NCBI RefSeq assembly: GCF_030209375.1
Contig: NZ_JARVSC010000003.1
Location: forward strand, 496,001 to 560,000
Reading direction: 5' to 3'
From: Plantibacter sp. ME-Dv--P-122b
Lineage (GTDB): Bacteria > Actinomycetota > Actinomycetes > Actinomycetales > Microbacteriaceae
Length of the DNA: 64,000 nt
Of the stretch, positions 1-8,742 are shown in pieces (within the stretch, counting starts at the first letter, position 1; each line of letters starts with the position of its first letter). The position numbers and the translations under genes were made by a program. The notes under the pieces were generated by a model. That model saw only the letters and a list, made by a program, of their open reading frames with translations. It did not search any database and had not been told where the DNA came from.

Positions 1-103
1 CCGTGCCAGTGCAGCATGGCGATCCTCCGGCATTTCTCGGGCACTGAGCGATTACGCGAGTGCCGAATGATTCAACACGACTGTCAGGAAACGAGTACTG
101 CTT

Positions 104-1690
104 GTGAACTCCAGCGACAACGCGGCATCATCGTCCCCCGCATCCCCCTCCCCCAAATCCGGCCGGAAGCCGGCCCGTAAGACCAGGCGACTCCGCGTCG
201 ACGACGTCCTCGTCGTCAAGACGTCCAAGGTCCGCACTGCCATCTCGGGCACCGTCGTCGGCAACTTCATGGAGTGGTTCGACTTCGGCATCTACGGCTA
301 CCTCGCGGTCACGATGACCGTCGTCTTCACCGAGGGACTCCCTCCTGAAGCCGGCATCCTCGTCACCCTGTTCGGTTTCGCCGTGTCGTTCCTCGTGCGT
401 CCGCTCGGCGGGCTCGTGCTCGGACCGCTCGGCGACAAGATCGGCCGGAAGAAGATCCTCTTCCTCACGATGTCGATGATGGCCGCGGCGACCGCCCTCA
501 TCGGCGTGCTGCCGACCGCCGCCCAGATCGGGCTGTGGGCCATCGCACCGCTGTACCTCCTCAAGATGATCCAGGGCTTCTCGACCGGCGGTGAGTACGC
601 CGGCGCGTCCACCTATGTCGCCGAGTTCTCCCCCGACCGCCGACGCGGGTTCTGGGCCTCCTGGCTCGACGTCGGGTCCTACGTCGGCTTCGCGGCCGGC
701 GCCGGAACCGTCGCCCTCACCACCCTGATCGCAGAAGGCCTCGCCGGCCCCGACGCGATGACCGAGTTCGGTTGGCGCATCCCGTTCCTCATCGCCCTGC
801 CGCTCGGTGCGGTGGCGGTGTGGTTCCGCCTCAAGATCCCCGAGACCCCGGCCTACGAGGTCACCGAGACCGCCGGTGGGATCGAGTCCGAGCACGAGGA
901 CCCCATGGCCCGCCAGGGGATCTTCGGGATCTTCCGTCACTTCTGGCGCCAGATCCTCATCGCGATGGCGATCGTCGCCGCGACGAACACCGCCGGCTAC
1001 GCGCTCACGAGCTACATGCCGACGTACCTCGAGAAGGACGTCGGGGTCTCCAACCTGACGGCCGCCGTCGCGACCATTCCGGTCCTGCTGATCATGTCCG
1101 CCTGCCTGCCGCTCGTCGGCCGGATGTCCGACAAGCTCGGTCGCAAGCCCGTCTACCTCATGGCCGTCGGTGCGACCCTCGCCCTCATGGTGCCGGCGTT
1201 CGCGGTCATGCAGATCGGTGAGATCTGGGCCATCTTCATCGCCCTCTTCATGGTGGCCGCACCGGTGGCGCTGTGGGCGGGACCGTCCGCGGCCTCGCTC
1301 CCGGCCTTCTTCCCGACGGCATCGCGCTTCGGTGCCATGGCGATCGCCTACAACCTGTCCGTCTCGCTCTTCGGCGGCACGACGCCGCTGTTCAGCGAAT
1401 TCCTGATCCAGGTCACCGGCAACACCTTCATGCCCGCGTTCTACATCATGTTCTTCGCGGCAGTGGCGGGCGTCGGCGTGCTCACGATGCGGGAGACGGC
1501 CCGTCGTCCGCTCATCGGCTCGGTGCCGACGGTCGAGACGAAGGCCGAGGCGGTGGAACTCGTCAAGGGGCAGGACGACAACCCGCTCATCGACACCCAC
1601 ACGATGCCGCTCGACATCCTGCCGCCCGCGTCGACCACCGGCGCAGCAGCGGACGGCCAGGACGGACGCGTCACGACGCCCGCCGGCTAG
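104..1690 (+). CDS. MHS-family MFS transporter (ProP-like proton symporter)
   Basis: A 528-residue membrane protein of the metabolite:H+ symporter branch of the major facilitator superfamily, which usually takes up compatible solutes or organic acids with protons. The N-terminal block around residues 46-68 (GNFMEWFDFGIYGYL) is the hallmark of this branch, and the cytoplasmic loop motif GDKIGRKK follows the second or third helix. Hydrophobic segments continue to about residue 460, consistent with 12 helices, and the tail after MRETARRP is hydrophilic. The start is a GTG; the 40 residues before the family block are basic and probably cytoplasmic. The substrate (proline/betaine, shikimate, citrate or other) cannot be read from sequence. 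The 3' end overlaps the converging tatB gene by 20 bases. Confidence 0.88.
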   Translation: MNSSDNAASSSPASPSPKSGRKPARKTRRLRVDDVLVVKTSKVRTAISGTVVGNFMEWFDFGIYGYLAVTMTVVFTEGLPPEAGILVTLFGFAVSFLVRPLGGLVLGPLGDKIGRKKILFLTMSMMAAATALIGVLPTAAQIGLWAIAPLYLLKMIQGFSTGGEYAGASTYVAEFSPDRRRGFWASWLDVGSYVGFAAGAGTVALTTLIAEGLAGPDAMTEFGWRIPFLIALPLGAVAVWFRLKIPETPAYEVTETAGGIESEHEDPMARQGIFGIFRHFWRQILIAMAIVAATNTAGYALTSYMPTYLEKDVGVSNLTAAVATIPVLLIMSACLPLVGRMSDKLGRKPVYLMAVGATLALMVPAFAVMQIGEIWAIFIALFMVAAPVALWAGPSAASLPAFFPTASRFGAMAIAYNLSVSLFGGTTPLFSEFLIQVTGNTFMPAFYIMFFAAVAGVGVLTMRETARRPLIGSVPTVETKAEAVELVKGQDDNPLIDTHTMPLDILPPASTTGAAADGQDGRVTTPAG

Positions 1691-2156
1691 CGGACTCGTC
1701 GACGCGTTCGTCGATGACGACGCGTTCGGTGATCACGATCGGGGCGGGTGCGCGGTGCGCATCCGCCCCGTCGCGTCCGACCCGCTCGAGGAGCGCGGCC
1801 TGCCAGCCGCCGCTCGCAACCGGCTTCGCCGAGGCAGACGGCACGGACGGCTCCACCTGCACCTCCGACGTCGTCGACTGCTCGAGCTGCGCGACCGACC
1901 CATGATCCTCGACGAGCGCCTCCTGGATGATCCGTCGGGGATCGAACTGTCGAGGGTCGAGGCGTTTCCACTCGGTCGGGTCGAACTCGGAGCCCAGTTC
2001 CTCGGCGGCTCGCGCCTTGGTCGTCGCGACGAGGTCGCGGACGGTGCGGACGAGCACCCCGAGTCGCTCGGCGTACACGGGCAACTGTTTCGGGCCGATG
2101 AGCACGGCCGCGAGGATGCCGATGACGATCAGCTTGTCCATGGTGAGTCCGAACAC
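1671..2156 (-). CDS. tatB: Sec-independent protein translocase TatB
   Basis: A 161-residue protein with a single N-terminal membrane helix (residues 1-20, MFGLTMDKLIVIGILAAVLI) followed by the GPKQLP hinge and an amphipathic helix, the architecture of TatB. TatB forms the receptor complex with TatC that recognises folded precursors carrying twin-arginine signals. The C-terminal half is charged and low in complexity, as usual. The GTG start at 2156 is chosen because it gives the canonical MFGL N-terminus. It lies 15 bases downstream of tatA on the same strand. No tatC is present in this window, so the third subunit must be encoded elsewhere. Confidence 0.9.
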   Translation of the reverse strand: MFGLTMDKLIVIGILAAVLIGPKQLPVYAERLGVLVRTVRDLVATTKARAAEELGSEFDPTEWKRLDPRQFDPRRIIQEALVEDHGSVAQLEQSTTSEVQVEPSVPSASAKPVASGGWQAALLERVGRDGADAHRAPAPIVITERVVIDERVDESASRRAS

Positions 2157-2171
2157 GATGCGTTCCGATGA

Positions 2172-2351
2172 TCAGGCGGCAGGGGTGTCGGCGCGAGTGT
2201 CGGTGTCGGCCGACACCTCGTCCTTCAGGATGCGCGCCGACTGCCCGACGCTGCGGGCGAGGCTGGGGAGCTTCGCCGCGCCGAAGAACAGCAGGATGAC
2301 GGCGAGGACGATGAGGGCGTGCCAGCCCGTGAGGTTCTGGAGGAATCCCAT
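2172..2351 (-). CDS. tatA: Sec-independent protein translocase TatA (59 aa)
   Basis: Reading the minus strand from the ATG at 2351 gives a 59-residue protein starting [20 protein letters not shown], then [20 protein letters not shown], then a short acidic tail. One N-terminal transmembrane helix, the FG.AKLP hinge and the amphipathic helix identify TatA, the pore-forming Tat subunit. The length is at the short end for the family. A purine-rich stretch (AGGACCCCTC in the mRNA sense) precedes the start. It is the first of a tatA-tatB pair and lies just downstream of a gene whose product itself carries a twin-arginine signal. Confidence 0.92.
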   Translation of the reverse strand: MGFLQNLTGWHALIVLAVILLFFGAAKLPSLARSVGQSARILKDEVSADTDTRADTPAA

Positions 2352-2417
2352 GAGGGGTCCTTTCGGGTCGATGCGGGTCGATGCGGGTCGGGACGGGAGT
2401 GCGTGGAGGTGCCGCGG

Positions 2418-3401
2418 TCAGCGTCCGCTCGGCGGCGTTCCTCCGCCGCCGCCAGCCCCGCCACCGCCGGACGGAGCGGCACCGGCGGTCGGCGTCGTCG
2501 TGGTGTCCACTCGGACGGTGAGCGCCACCTGGTACCCGGAGGTCGCGTCGCCCGTCACCGTCGCGAGCTGCAGGGCCCCGCCGTCGTCGCCGAAGACGTT
2601 GTCGTCGTCGAGACTCACCTGGGCGAGGTTCGCGCTCGAACCGTCGTAGCCCGACAGCGCGTAGACGGTGTCGCACGCCGCCTGCGGGAGGGCGACCTGG
2701 GAGGTCGCGATCGCGTTCGCGGAGTCGGAGATGTCGTTCACCGTGGGGTACACCTCGAAGTGGATGTGCGGCCAACGGCCCGAGTAGCAGGCCGGGAAGA
2801 TCGAGGTGTACGAGACGGTCCCCGAGGTGTCGGCGACCTGGACGCCGCGGAGATAGGTCTCGTCCTCGATCCCGTCCGAGTACATCGAGTAGCCGCCCGA
2901 CGCGTCGCAGTGCCAGACGTAGACGGCGACGTCGGCGAACGGGGTGTCACCGTTCGCCAGGTCGAGGATGGTGAGCGAGAGGGCCATGGGGACCCCGCTC
3001 GCAGTGGTGCCGGACCCGATGCTCGACCGGATGTCGCTGCGGACGATGCCGGACTCCTCGAGTACGTCGGCACCGTTCGAACCGTCGCCCGGGTAGGGGC
3101 CCGCGGTCTCGTCGGGGATCTCGCCAGCCGGGAGACCGCCGGTCGCGGTCGCGGTGCTCGTGCCGGAACTCGCGGCGCCGGTGCTCGTGCTGCTGCTGCC
3201 GGACGCCCCGGTGGAGCAGGCGGCGAGCGCGACGGCCCCGACTCCGGCGCCCACGAGGCTCAGCACCGTGCGTCGGCTGACGAGGGTCCCGAGGTCGAAC
3301 GCGACGCCCTGGTCGACGACCTCCTCGTCGGCCCGATCGAGCAGGCGGCCCTCGTAGGCCGGGCCGTCCGGGGTGGTCTCGGGTGTCGGGATCCTGCTCA
3401 T
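2418..3401 (-). CDS. Tat-exported lipoprotein of the intradiol ring-cleavage dioxygenase family
   Basis: The 327-residue product starts at the ATG at 3401 (an in-frame start 31 codons upstream lacks supporting sequence). After a 41-residue hydrophilic leader comes a twin-arginine signal, SRRTVLSLVGAG, ending in a lipobox-like LAAC (Cys at about residue 62), so it is probably exported folded and lipid-anchored. The mature part carries the protocatechuate-dioxygenase fold signature: GPYPGDG, VYVWHCDASGGYS, and CYSGRWPHIHFEVY, supplying the Tyr/Tyr/His/His ferric ligands of the family. The C-terminus is Gly/Pro-rich. Such extracytoplasmic members are common in actinobacteria and their substrates are mostly unknown. 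The downstream tatAB pair fits its export route. Confidence 0.85.
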   Translation of the reverse strand: MSRIPTPETTPDGPAYEGRLLDRADEEVVDQGVAFDLGTLVSRRTVLSLVGAGVGAVALAACSTGASGSSSTSTGAASSGTSTATATGGLPAGEIPDETAGPYPGDGSNGADVLEESGIVRSDIRSSIGSGTTASGVPMALSLTILDLANGDTPFADVAVYVWHCDASGGYSMYSDGIEDETYLRGVQVADTSGTVSYTSIFPACYSGRWPHIHFEVYPTVNDISDSANAIATSQVALPQAACDTVYALSGYDGSSANLAQVSLDDDNVFGDDGGALQLATVTGDATSGYQVALTVRVDTTTTPTAGAAPSGGGGAGGGGGTPPSGR

Positions 3402-3536
3402 GGTGCGCCTCGCCTTCGTCTGCGATCGGTGGTCTCGATCGGTCGTGAGACGAGCATCGACGCGCCGGCTATGGGCTTCCTCTGAGCCGTCCATGCGTCG
3501 TCGATGGGTCTGCTGGGCGGTTGCCGAGCCCGCGGA

Positions 3537-3812
3537 TCAACGCGGGGTGGCCTTGAGTCCGTTGGGCGGCCCGTCGCGGTCGGAGGCGGTGCGCGGCACG
3601 TCGTACCGCACGAGCGCATCGGCGTGCTCGAGGCTCGGCTGCACGCTCATCAACACCCGCTTGAGCGGATCGATGTCCCAGGCGATGACGAAGTACGCGT
3701 CGGCACCACCCCGATCGCGGCGCCGCTCGATGACCGCCTTCGGGATCACCGGGTCGTTGCGCATCACGAGCCACGTGTCGTGGTCGAGGCGGATCGGACG
3801 CGGGCGGGTCAT
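3537..3812 (-). CDS. Conserved hypothetical protein (91 aa)
   Basis: A small soluble protein read from the ATG at 3812 (MTRPRPIRLDHDTWLVMRND). A longer reading to 3890 would run into the AT-rich operator region of the next operon, so the shorter start is preferred. The sequence has WLVMRNDPVIPKAVIERRRD and a central block ADAYFVIAWDIDPLKRVL, a mixed alpha/beta composition with no motif I recognise and no membrane segment. It is transcribed away from the fructan operon and shares its upstream region with it. Function unknown. Confidence 0.6.
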   Translation of the reverse strand: MTRPRPIRLDHDTWLVMRNDPVIPKAVIERRRDRGGADAYFVIAWDIDPLKRVLMSVQPSLEHADALVRYDVPRTASDRDGPPNGLKATPR

Positions 3813-3874
3813 GTGTCGAACATACGTTCGAATGTCGTGCGGGGCAAGTCGAAGCTCAGGCTGCTTAACTTTGC

Positions 3875-3932
3875 TTAACCGCTTGACCACCTTCCCAGCG
3901 TCCCGCTACGGTCAGTGCGTAACCGATTAACC
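3875..3932 (+). promoter_or_regulatory. Fructan-operon promoter with two LacI-type operators
   Basis: Two related sites, TTAACCGCTTGACC (3875-3888) and GTAACCGATTAACC (3919-3932), share the core TAACCG/ATTA with a central CpG, the usual centre of LacI-family operators. Their centres are 44 bp apart, about four helical turns, so they face the same side of the DNA. A plausible sigma-A promoter lies between and over them: TTGACC at 3883-3888, 18-base spacer, TACGGT at 3907-3912. Site 1 overlaps the -35 and site 2 lies near the transcript start. The local LacI gene at 8739 is the probable ligand-responsive repressor. Confidence 0.6.
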
Positions 3933-3951
3933 ACTCACTGCAGAGGACGTC

Positions 3952-5439
3952 ATGAACCAACGAGGGTTCCACCAGCCGAACGGCGCATGGGTCGGAGACG
4001 TCATCCCCTGGCAGGAGGACGGCGTCTTCCACCTGCTCTACCTGCACGAGTCGCGTCGCGTGCCGAAGATCGGTATGCCGTGGCATCGCGTGACCACCCG
4101 GAACCTCGTCGACCTCGACGACCTCGGTGAGGCGCTGGCGTCGGGCGGACCGTCCGCACCGGACTTCAACGTCTACACGGGCAGCATCGTCCGGGGCCCC
4201 GAGGGCGCCCACCACGTCTTCTACACGGGTCAGAACCCGGAGCGCCGCGGTGCCGACGGTCTGGCGTTGCAAGTGGTGATGCACGCCATCAGCACCGACG
4301 GCATGCGCACCTGGGAGCGCCGGGAGGCCGACACCTTCGGCGCCACCGCAGGATATGAGACCGCCGACTGGCGGGACCCCTACGTCTTCTGGGACGAGGA
4401 CGCGGCCGTCTGGCGGATGCTCATCACCGCCCGACACGCAGCGGGTCCGGAACGGCGTCGCGGCGTCATCGCTCAGTGCACCTCCACGGACCTCTCGACC
4501 TGGGAACCCGTCGAGCCCTTCTGGGACCCGCGCCGCTACATCGCCCACGAGTGTCCCGAGGTCTTCCAGTGGGGCGACTGGTGGTACCTCGTGTACTCCG
4601 AGTTCAGTGAGTCGTTCACGACGCGCTACCGGATGTCGCGCACCCTGCACGGACCCTGGCTCGTCCCCGAGCACGACACACTGGACGGTCGCGCCTACTA
4701 TGCGGCGAAGTCCGCCGCCCGCGATGGACGCCGGTTCTTCTTCGGCTGGATCGCCTCGCGCGAGGGGGCCCACGACGCGGGCGCCTGGCAGTGGGCCGGC
4801 ACCATGTCGGTCCTCGAAGCGGAGCAGCGTGCCGACGGCACCCTCGCCTTCCATCCAGCGGCCGAACTCCGCGACACGTTCGGACCCGCCGACGAGCCGG
4901 CGGACACCGTCGTCACCTCGGGCACGGTCCTGAGCGCTCCGGACGGGTACGTCGACGCGCTGAGCCGCACCGACGCACCGAGTTCCTTCCGGCTGGTCGC
5001 CCGGTTCGACATCGCCCCCGGCACGACCGAGTGCGGCGTCCTTCTCCGGGCGAGCGACGACGGCGACGAGGGCTACGTCCTGCGCTTGGAGCCGAAGCGC
5101 GACCGCCTCGTGTTCGACCGCTGGCCACGCACCAGCACCGGCACGGAGCAGTGGCAGATCTCGGGCGACGTCCCGTTCGTCGTCGAACTCGAACGCCCCT
5201 GCCACCTCGCCCCCGGCTTGCACGAGCTCGAGGTGATCGTCGACGGCGACCTCTGCGTCGCGACCGTCGACGACGCGGTCGTCCTCAGCACGCGCCTCTA
5301 CGACCGACCGACCGGTCGCGTCGGCGTCTTCGTCGGTGAAGGGACCGTCACCGTCGAGACGTGCACCCTGCTGCCGCGCGTCGGCGGCGACCCCGACGAC
5401 GCGACGTCACACCGACTCCTCACCAGCACCACGTCCTGA
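3952..5439 (+). CDS. GH32-family-like glycoside hydrolase with atypical nucleophile motif
   Basis: A 495-residue cytoplasmic protein (no signal peptide; RBS AGAGGA) with a five-bladed propeller plus C-terminal beta-sandwich layout of GH32. The usual WMNDPNG block is replaced by NGAWVGDVIPW, leaving Asp16 as the candidate nucleophile. The transition-state motif DWRDPY (Asp142) and the acid/base block HECPE (Glu200) are intact, with the normal spacing. It is the first gene of an operon that includes an importer and a levan fructotransferase, so it may act on an unusual imported fructoside, for example difructose anhydride IV; this is inference. Alternatively it is an ordinary exo-fructosidase of a divergent subfamily. 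The C-terminal domain (about 320-480) resembles the lectin-like sandwich of GH32. Confidence 0.78.
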   Translation: MNQRGFHQPNGAWVGDVIPWQEDGVFHLLYLHESRRVPKIGMPWHRVTTRNLVDLDDLGEALASGGPSAPDFNVYTGSIVRGPEGAHHVFYTGQNPERRGADGLALQVVMHAISTDGMRTWERREADTFGATAGYETADWRDPYVFWDEDAAVWRMLITARHAAGPERRRGVIAQCTSTDLSTWEPVEPFWDPRRYIAHECPEVFQWGDWWYLVYSEFSESFTTRYRMSRTLHGPWLVPEHDTLDGRAYYAAKSAARDGRRFFFGWIASREGAHDAGAWQWAGTMSVLEAEQRADGTLAFHPAAELRDTFGPADEPADTVVTSGTVLSAPDGYVDALSRTDAPSSFRLVARFDIAPGTTECGVLLRASDDGDEGYVLRLEPKRDRLVFDRWPRTSTGTEQWQISGDVPFVVELERPCHLAPGLHELEVIVDGDLCVATVDDAVVLSTRLYDRPTGRVGVFVGEGTVTVETCTLLPRVGGDPDDATSHRLLTSTTS

Positions 5440-5517
5440 TCCCGGCACCACGCTCCCCCGCCTGCACCATCACCCCCACCCGCACCCACCTGTGATCGAT
5501 CAACGGAGATTCCGACC

Positions 5518-6879
5518 ATGCCAACCACCGCACGCACCCGCACCATGCGCCCCACCCGCAGCACCGCCTTCGTGGCGCTCGTCGCCGCCTCAGCGCTCGC
5601 CCTCTCCGGCTGCGCCGGCGGATCGAGCGCCACGGACCCGACCGACGTCGACCCGAAGGGCGACATCGTCCCCCGCGAGATCTCGTGGCTGCTCTCCCGC
5701 CCGGCCGACGGCGGGGTGATCACCGCGATGGAGCAGATCGCCGACGAGTACGCGAAGGACCACCCCGGCTTCTCGCTCAACCTCATCACGACGCCCGACC
5801 GGCCGTCCTACATCCAGAAGTACGAGACCCTGGCGGCCGCGAACAAGCTCCCCGAGCTCTTCGACACCGACGCGACCCCGTTCGCGCAGAAGCTCGCGAA
5901 GCAGGGCCGGATGGTCGACGTCGACCTGCTCCTCGAGGACCTCGGTCTCGCGGACTCCTACCGCGAGGCGGCGCTCAACTACCAGCGGTTCGACGACGGC
6001 TCGCTGTACATGGTGCCGTTCGAGTTCCAGCTGGAGTTCTTCTGGTACAACCGCTCGCTGCTCGCGGACGCCGGTGTCACCGTCCCGGCCACGCTCGACG
6101 ACTTCCCCGCCATGTGCAAGGCGCTCCGCGCGAAGGGGGTCACGCCGATCGCGCTCGACGGTCAGGACCAGTGGCCGCTCGAACGCTACATGGCCTACTA
6201 CCCGTTCCGGATGGCGGGTCCCGAGTACATCCAGGACCTGAAGGCCGGGAAGGCGTCCTTCTCCGACCCGGCCGGGAAGGCCGCGGCCGAGTGGCTGTAC
6301 GACCTCGGGCAGGCCGGCTGCTTCCAGGAGGGCTTCTCCTCGACCGGTTACGCGGACGCGCAGGCGCTCTTCACCTCGGGGAAGGCCGCGGTCTACAACA
6401 TCGGCACGTGGGAGCTCTCGAACCTCGCGACGGATGCGCTCGACCCCGGCGTCCGTGACGCGGTCGGCACCTTCACGCTGCCGACCATCGACGGTGCCGT
6501 CACCGCCGACAACGAGTACGTCACCCCGTCCGGCATCGGCATGGCGGTGAACGCGAAGACGTACGACCCGCTCGTCCGCGACTTCCTCGCGTTCGCCCTC
6601 GAGCGCTACCCGGAGCTCTACGCGGCGACGGGCGCCCTGTCGCCGACGACCTCCGCGCAGACGACCGTGCCCGCGAACGCGACCGAACTGTACGCCAGCT
6701 CCGTGGCGCAGGCCGACGGCGTCGGACCGGCGATCGCGATGCCCTGGGACACCCAGCTCGACCCGGCCACGAACACCCGGCTCCAGCAGGAGCTGACCCT
6801 GCTCGTGCAGGGCGACATCACGCCGGACGAGTTCATCACGACGATGGACGCCGCCCTGAAGGAGAACGTCGATGACTGA
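5518..6879 (+). CDS. Sugar ABC transporter substrate-binding lipoprotein
   Basis: A 453-residue extracytoplasmic solute-binding protein of the CUT1 (family 1) type. The N-terminus is a signal peptide ending in the lipobox LSGC (Cys32), so it is anchored to the outer face of the membrane. The body shows typical family-1 features: EQIADEYAKDHPGFSLNLI near the start, KYETLAAANKLPELF, and the FFWYNRSLLADAGV block. It overlaps the next permease gene by 8 bases, and belongs to the operon of a GH32-like enzyme and a levan fructotransferase. The likely ligand is a levan-derived oligosaccharide or difructose anhydride (inference from context). Confidence 0.9.
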   Translation: MPTTARTRTMRPTRSTAFVALVAASALALSGCAGGSSATDPTDVDPKGDIVPREISWLLSRPADGGVITAMEQIADEYAKDHPGFSLNLITTPDRPSYIQKYETLAAANKLPELFDTDATPFAQKLAKQGRMVDVDLLLEDLGLADSYREAALNYQRFDDGSLYMVPFEFQLEFFWYNRSLLADAGVTVPATLDDFPAMCKALRAKGVTPIALDGQDQWPLERYMAYYPFRMAGPEYIQDLKAGKASFSDPAGKAAAEWLYDLGQAGCFQEGFSSTGYADAQALFTSGKAAVYNIGTWELSNLATDALDPGVRDAVGTFTLPTIDGAVTADNEYVTPSGIGMAVNAKTYDPLVRDFLAFALERYPELYAATGALSPTTSAQTTVPANATELYASSVAQADGVGPAIAMPWDTQLDPATNTRLQQELTLLVQGDITPDEFITTMDAALKENVDD

Positions 6880-7831
6880 GCTCACCCGGACCGCGGTGGG
6901 CGCGGCACCGGCCCGCCCACCGCTGCGGCGGAAGCCGATGTCCACGTCGATGCTGCCCCGCCGGTCGACGCTGTCGGTGCTCGTGTTCCTCGTGCCGCCG
7001 CTCGTCCTCTACGGCGTCGCCGTGCTCCTGCCGATCGTGCAGTCGCTGTTCCTCAGCCTCTTCTCGTGGGACGGCATCACGGACATGGCGTTCGTCGGAC
7101 TCGACAACTACGTCAAGATGCTCACGCGGGACGACGTCTTCTGGACCTCCTTCGGCAACGCCCTCGGCTACCTCGCGATCTGTCTGGTGCTCCAGCTCGG
7201 TGGTGCACTCCTCGTCGCCGGGCTGCTCACGGCCCTCCCCCGGGCCCGCGAGCTCGTCAAGACGCTCTACCTCCTGCCGGCCGTCATCTCGACGGTCGCG
7301 ATCGCCATCCTGTTCCAGCGGTTGTACGCCCTCGAGCCGGTCGGGCTGATCAACCAGCTGCTCGCGTGGGTCGGCCTCGGCGACCTCCAGACGGCCTGGC
7401 TGTCGAACGTGCAGACCGTCCTCGCGGCCGTGTCGATCCCGGAGGGCTGGCGGTTCACCGGCCTGTACATGCTCATCATCTACGCCGCCCTCATGGCCGT
7501 GCCCCGCGACCTCGAGGAGGCCGCCCGGCTGGACGGCGCCTCCTGGTGGCAGATCTTCTGGCGGATCCGCTTCCCGTACATCCGGCCGGTGTGGATCACG
7601 ACGACCGTCATGGCGACGACCTTCGCGCTCCGCGGCTTCGACATCCCCTACCTGCTGACGAACGGCGGGCCCGGCCAGTCGTCCGAGCTGCTGACGACGT
7701 ACATGTACAAGACGGCGTTCGTCCACACGGACTACGGCTACGCCAGCGCGATCTCGATGTTCATCGTCGTCGAGTGTCTCGTCGCCGTCGGCCTCATCTT
7801 CCTGCTGCTCCGACGGAAGGACCAGTCATGA
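6872..7831 (+). CDS. Sugar ABC transporter permease (CUT1, MalF-like)
   Basis: A 319-residue inner-membrane subunit with about six helices. The cytoplasmic EAA loop (EEAARLDGASWWQIFWRIRFP) that docks on the ATPase is clear at about residues 215-235. It begins 8 bases inside the binding-protein gene and ends 4 bases inside the next permease gene, so the three are translationally coupled. It forms the channel with the downstream permease; no ATPase gene follows, so a shared ATPase of the MsiK type encoded elsewhere is expected. Confidence 0.92.
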   Translation: MTELTRTAVGAAPARPPLRRKPMSTSMLPRRSTLSVLVFLVPPLVLYGVAVLLPIVQSLFLSLFSWDGITDMAFVGLDNYVKMLTRDDVFWTSFGNALGYLAICLVLQLGGALLVAGLLTALPRARELVKTLYLLPAVISTVAIAILFQRLYALEPVGLINQLLAWVGLGDLQTAWLSNVQTVLAAVSIPEGWRFTGLYMLIIYAALMAVPRDLEEAARLDGASWWQIFWRIRFPYIRPVWITTTVMATTFALRGFDIPYLLTNGGPGQSSELLTTYMYKTAFVHTDYGYASAISMFIVVECLVAVGLIFLLLRRKDQS

Positions 7832-8742
7832 CCGCCACCCTCCCCGCCCGGCCGACCGAACACGTCGCGCCCCCGGCGGCACCGGCACCGAAGCGGAAGC
7901 TCCGGCACACCCCGCGCGTGCGGGTGCAGCGGACGATCCTCACCGTGACCGTCGTCGCGATCGTGCTCGTCCAGGTCTACCCGCTCGTCTGGTTGCTGCT
8001 CACGAGCTTCCGGACGGCGGCGGACTTCGCCGGCGGCAACCCCTTCGCGCTGCCGTCCGAGTGGACGATCGACAACTACGCGCGGGCGTTCTCGACCGGC
8101 AACCTCGGCCTGAACATCGTCAACAGCCTGATCGTCACCCTCGGGTCGAGCGCCCTGATCGTCATCGCCGGCATGATGGCGGCGTACGCGCTCCAGGTCC
8201 TCGGGTTCCGCTTCAGCGGGCTCGTCCGCGGCCTGTTCCTCCTCGGCATCATCGTGCCCGTGCAGATCGCGCTCGTCCCGCTGTTCATCGACTACTCGCA
8301 GGTCGGCCTGCTCGACACCCACCTGTCGATGATCATCCCGCTGGCGGCGTTCGCCCTGCCGATGGCGGTGTACCTGTTCTCCTCCTTCTACGAGTACATC
8401 CCGAGGGAGATGTACGAGGCCGCGTCGCTCGACGGGGCCGGCCCGTACCGGATCTTCGGCCAGATCACGTTCCCGCTCTCGGTCAACACGATCATCACGG
8501 TCGTGCTCGTCAACAGCATCTTCATCTGGAACGACTTCATCTTCGCGAACACCTTCGTGCTCTCCGACGGATTGAAGACCATCCCGCTCGGCCTGCAGAA
8601 CTACATCGGGGCGATGGGGAACACTGATTGGACGGCGACGTTCGCCGCCGTCTGCGTCACGGTCACACCGCTGCTGCTGGTGTTCCTCGTGTTGAACAAA
8701 GCGATGATCAGCGGCCTCGAGAGCGGAGCGACCAAGGGATGA
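7828..8742 (+). CDS. Sugar ABC transporter permease (CUT1, MalG-like)
   Basis: A 304-residue permease starting at the ATG that overlaps the previous stop by four bases (ATGA). A proline/alanine-rich cytoplasmic N-terminus (residues 1-35) precedes six hydrophobic segments. The EAA motif is YEAASLDGAGPYRIFGQITF. The last residues (SGLESGATKG) are the common C-terminal end of this subfamily. It partners the upstream permease in import of a fructoside. Confidence 0.92.
   Translation: MTATLPARPTEHVAPPAAPAPKRKLRHTPRVRVQRTILTVTVVAIVLVQVYPLVWLLLTSFRTAADFAGGNPFALPSEWTIDNYARAFSTGNLGLNIVNSLIVTLGSSALIVIAGMMAAYALQVLGFRFSGLVRGLFLLGIIVPVQIALVPLFIDYSQVGLLDTHLSMIIPLAAFALPMAVYLFSSFYEYIPREMYEAASLDGAGPYRIFGQITFPLSVNTIITVVLVNSIFIWNDFIFANTFVLSDGLKTIPLGLQNYIGAMGNTDWTATFAAVCVTVTPLLLVFLVLNKAMISGLESGATKG

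Noticed and set aside
128-1600. Long minus-strand frame opposite the MHS transporter
   Set aside because: Arg/Asp/Gly-rich composition typical of antisense frames in high-GC genes, and the plus-strand product has clear family motifs.
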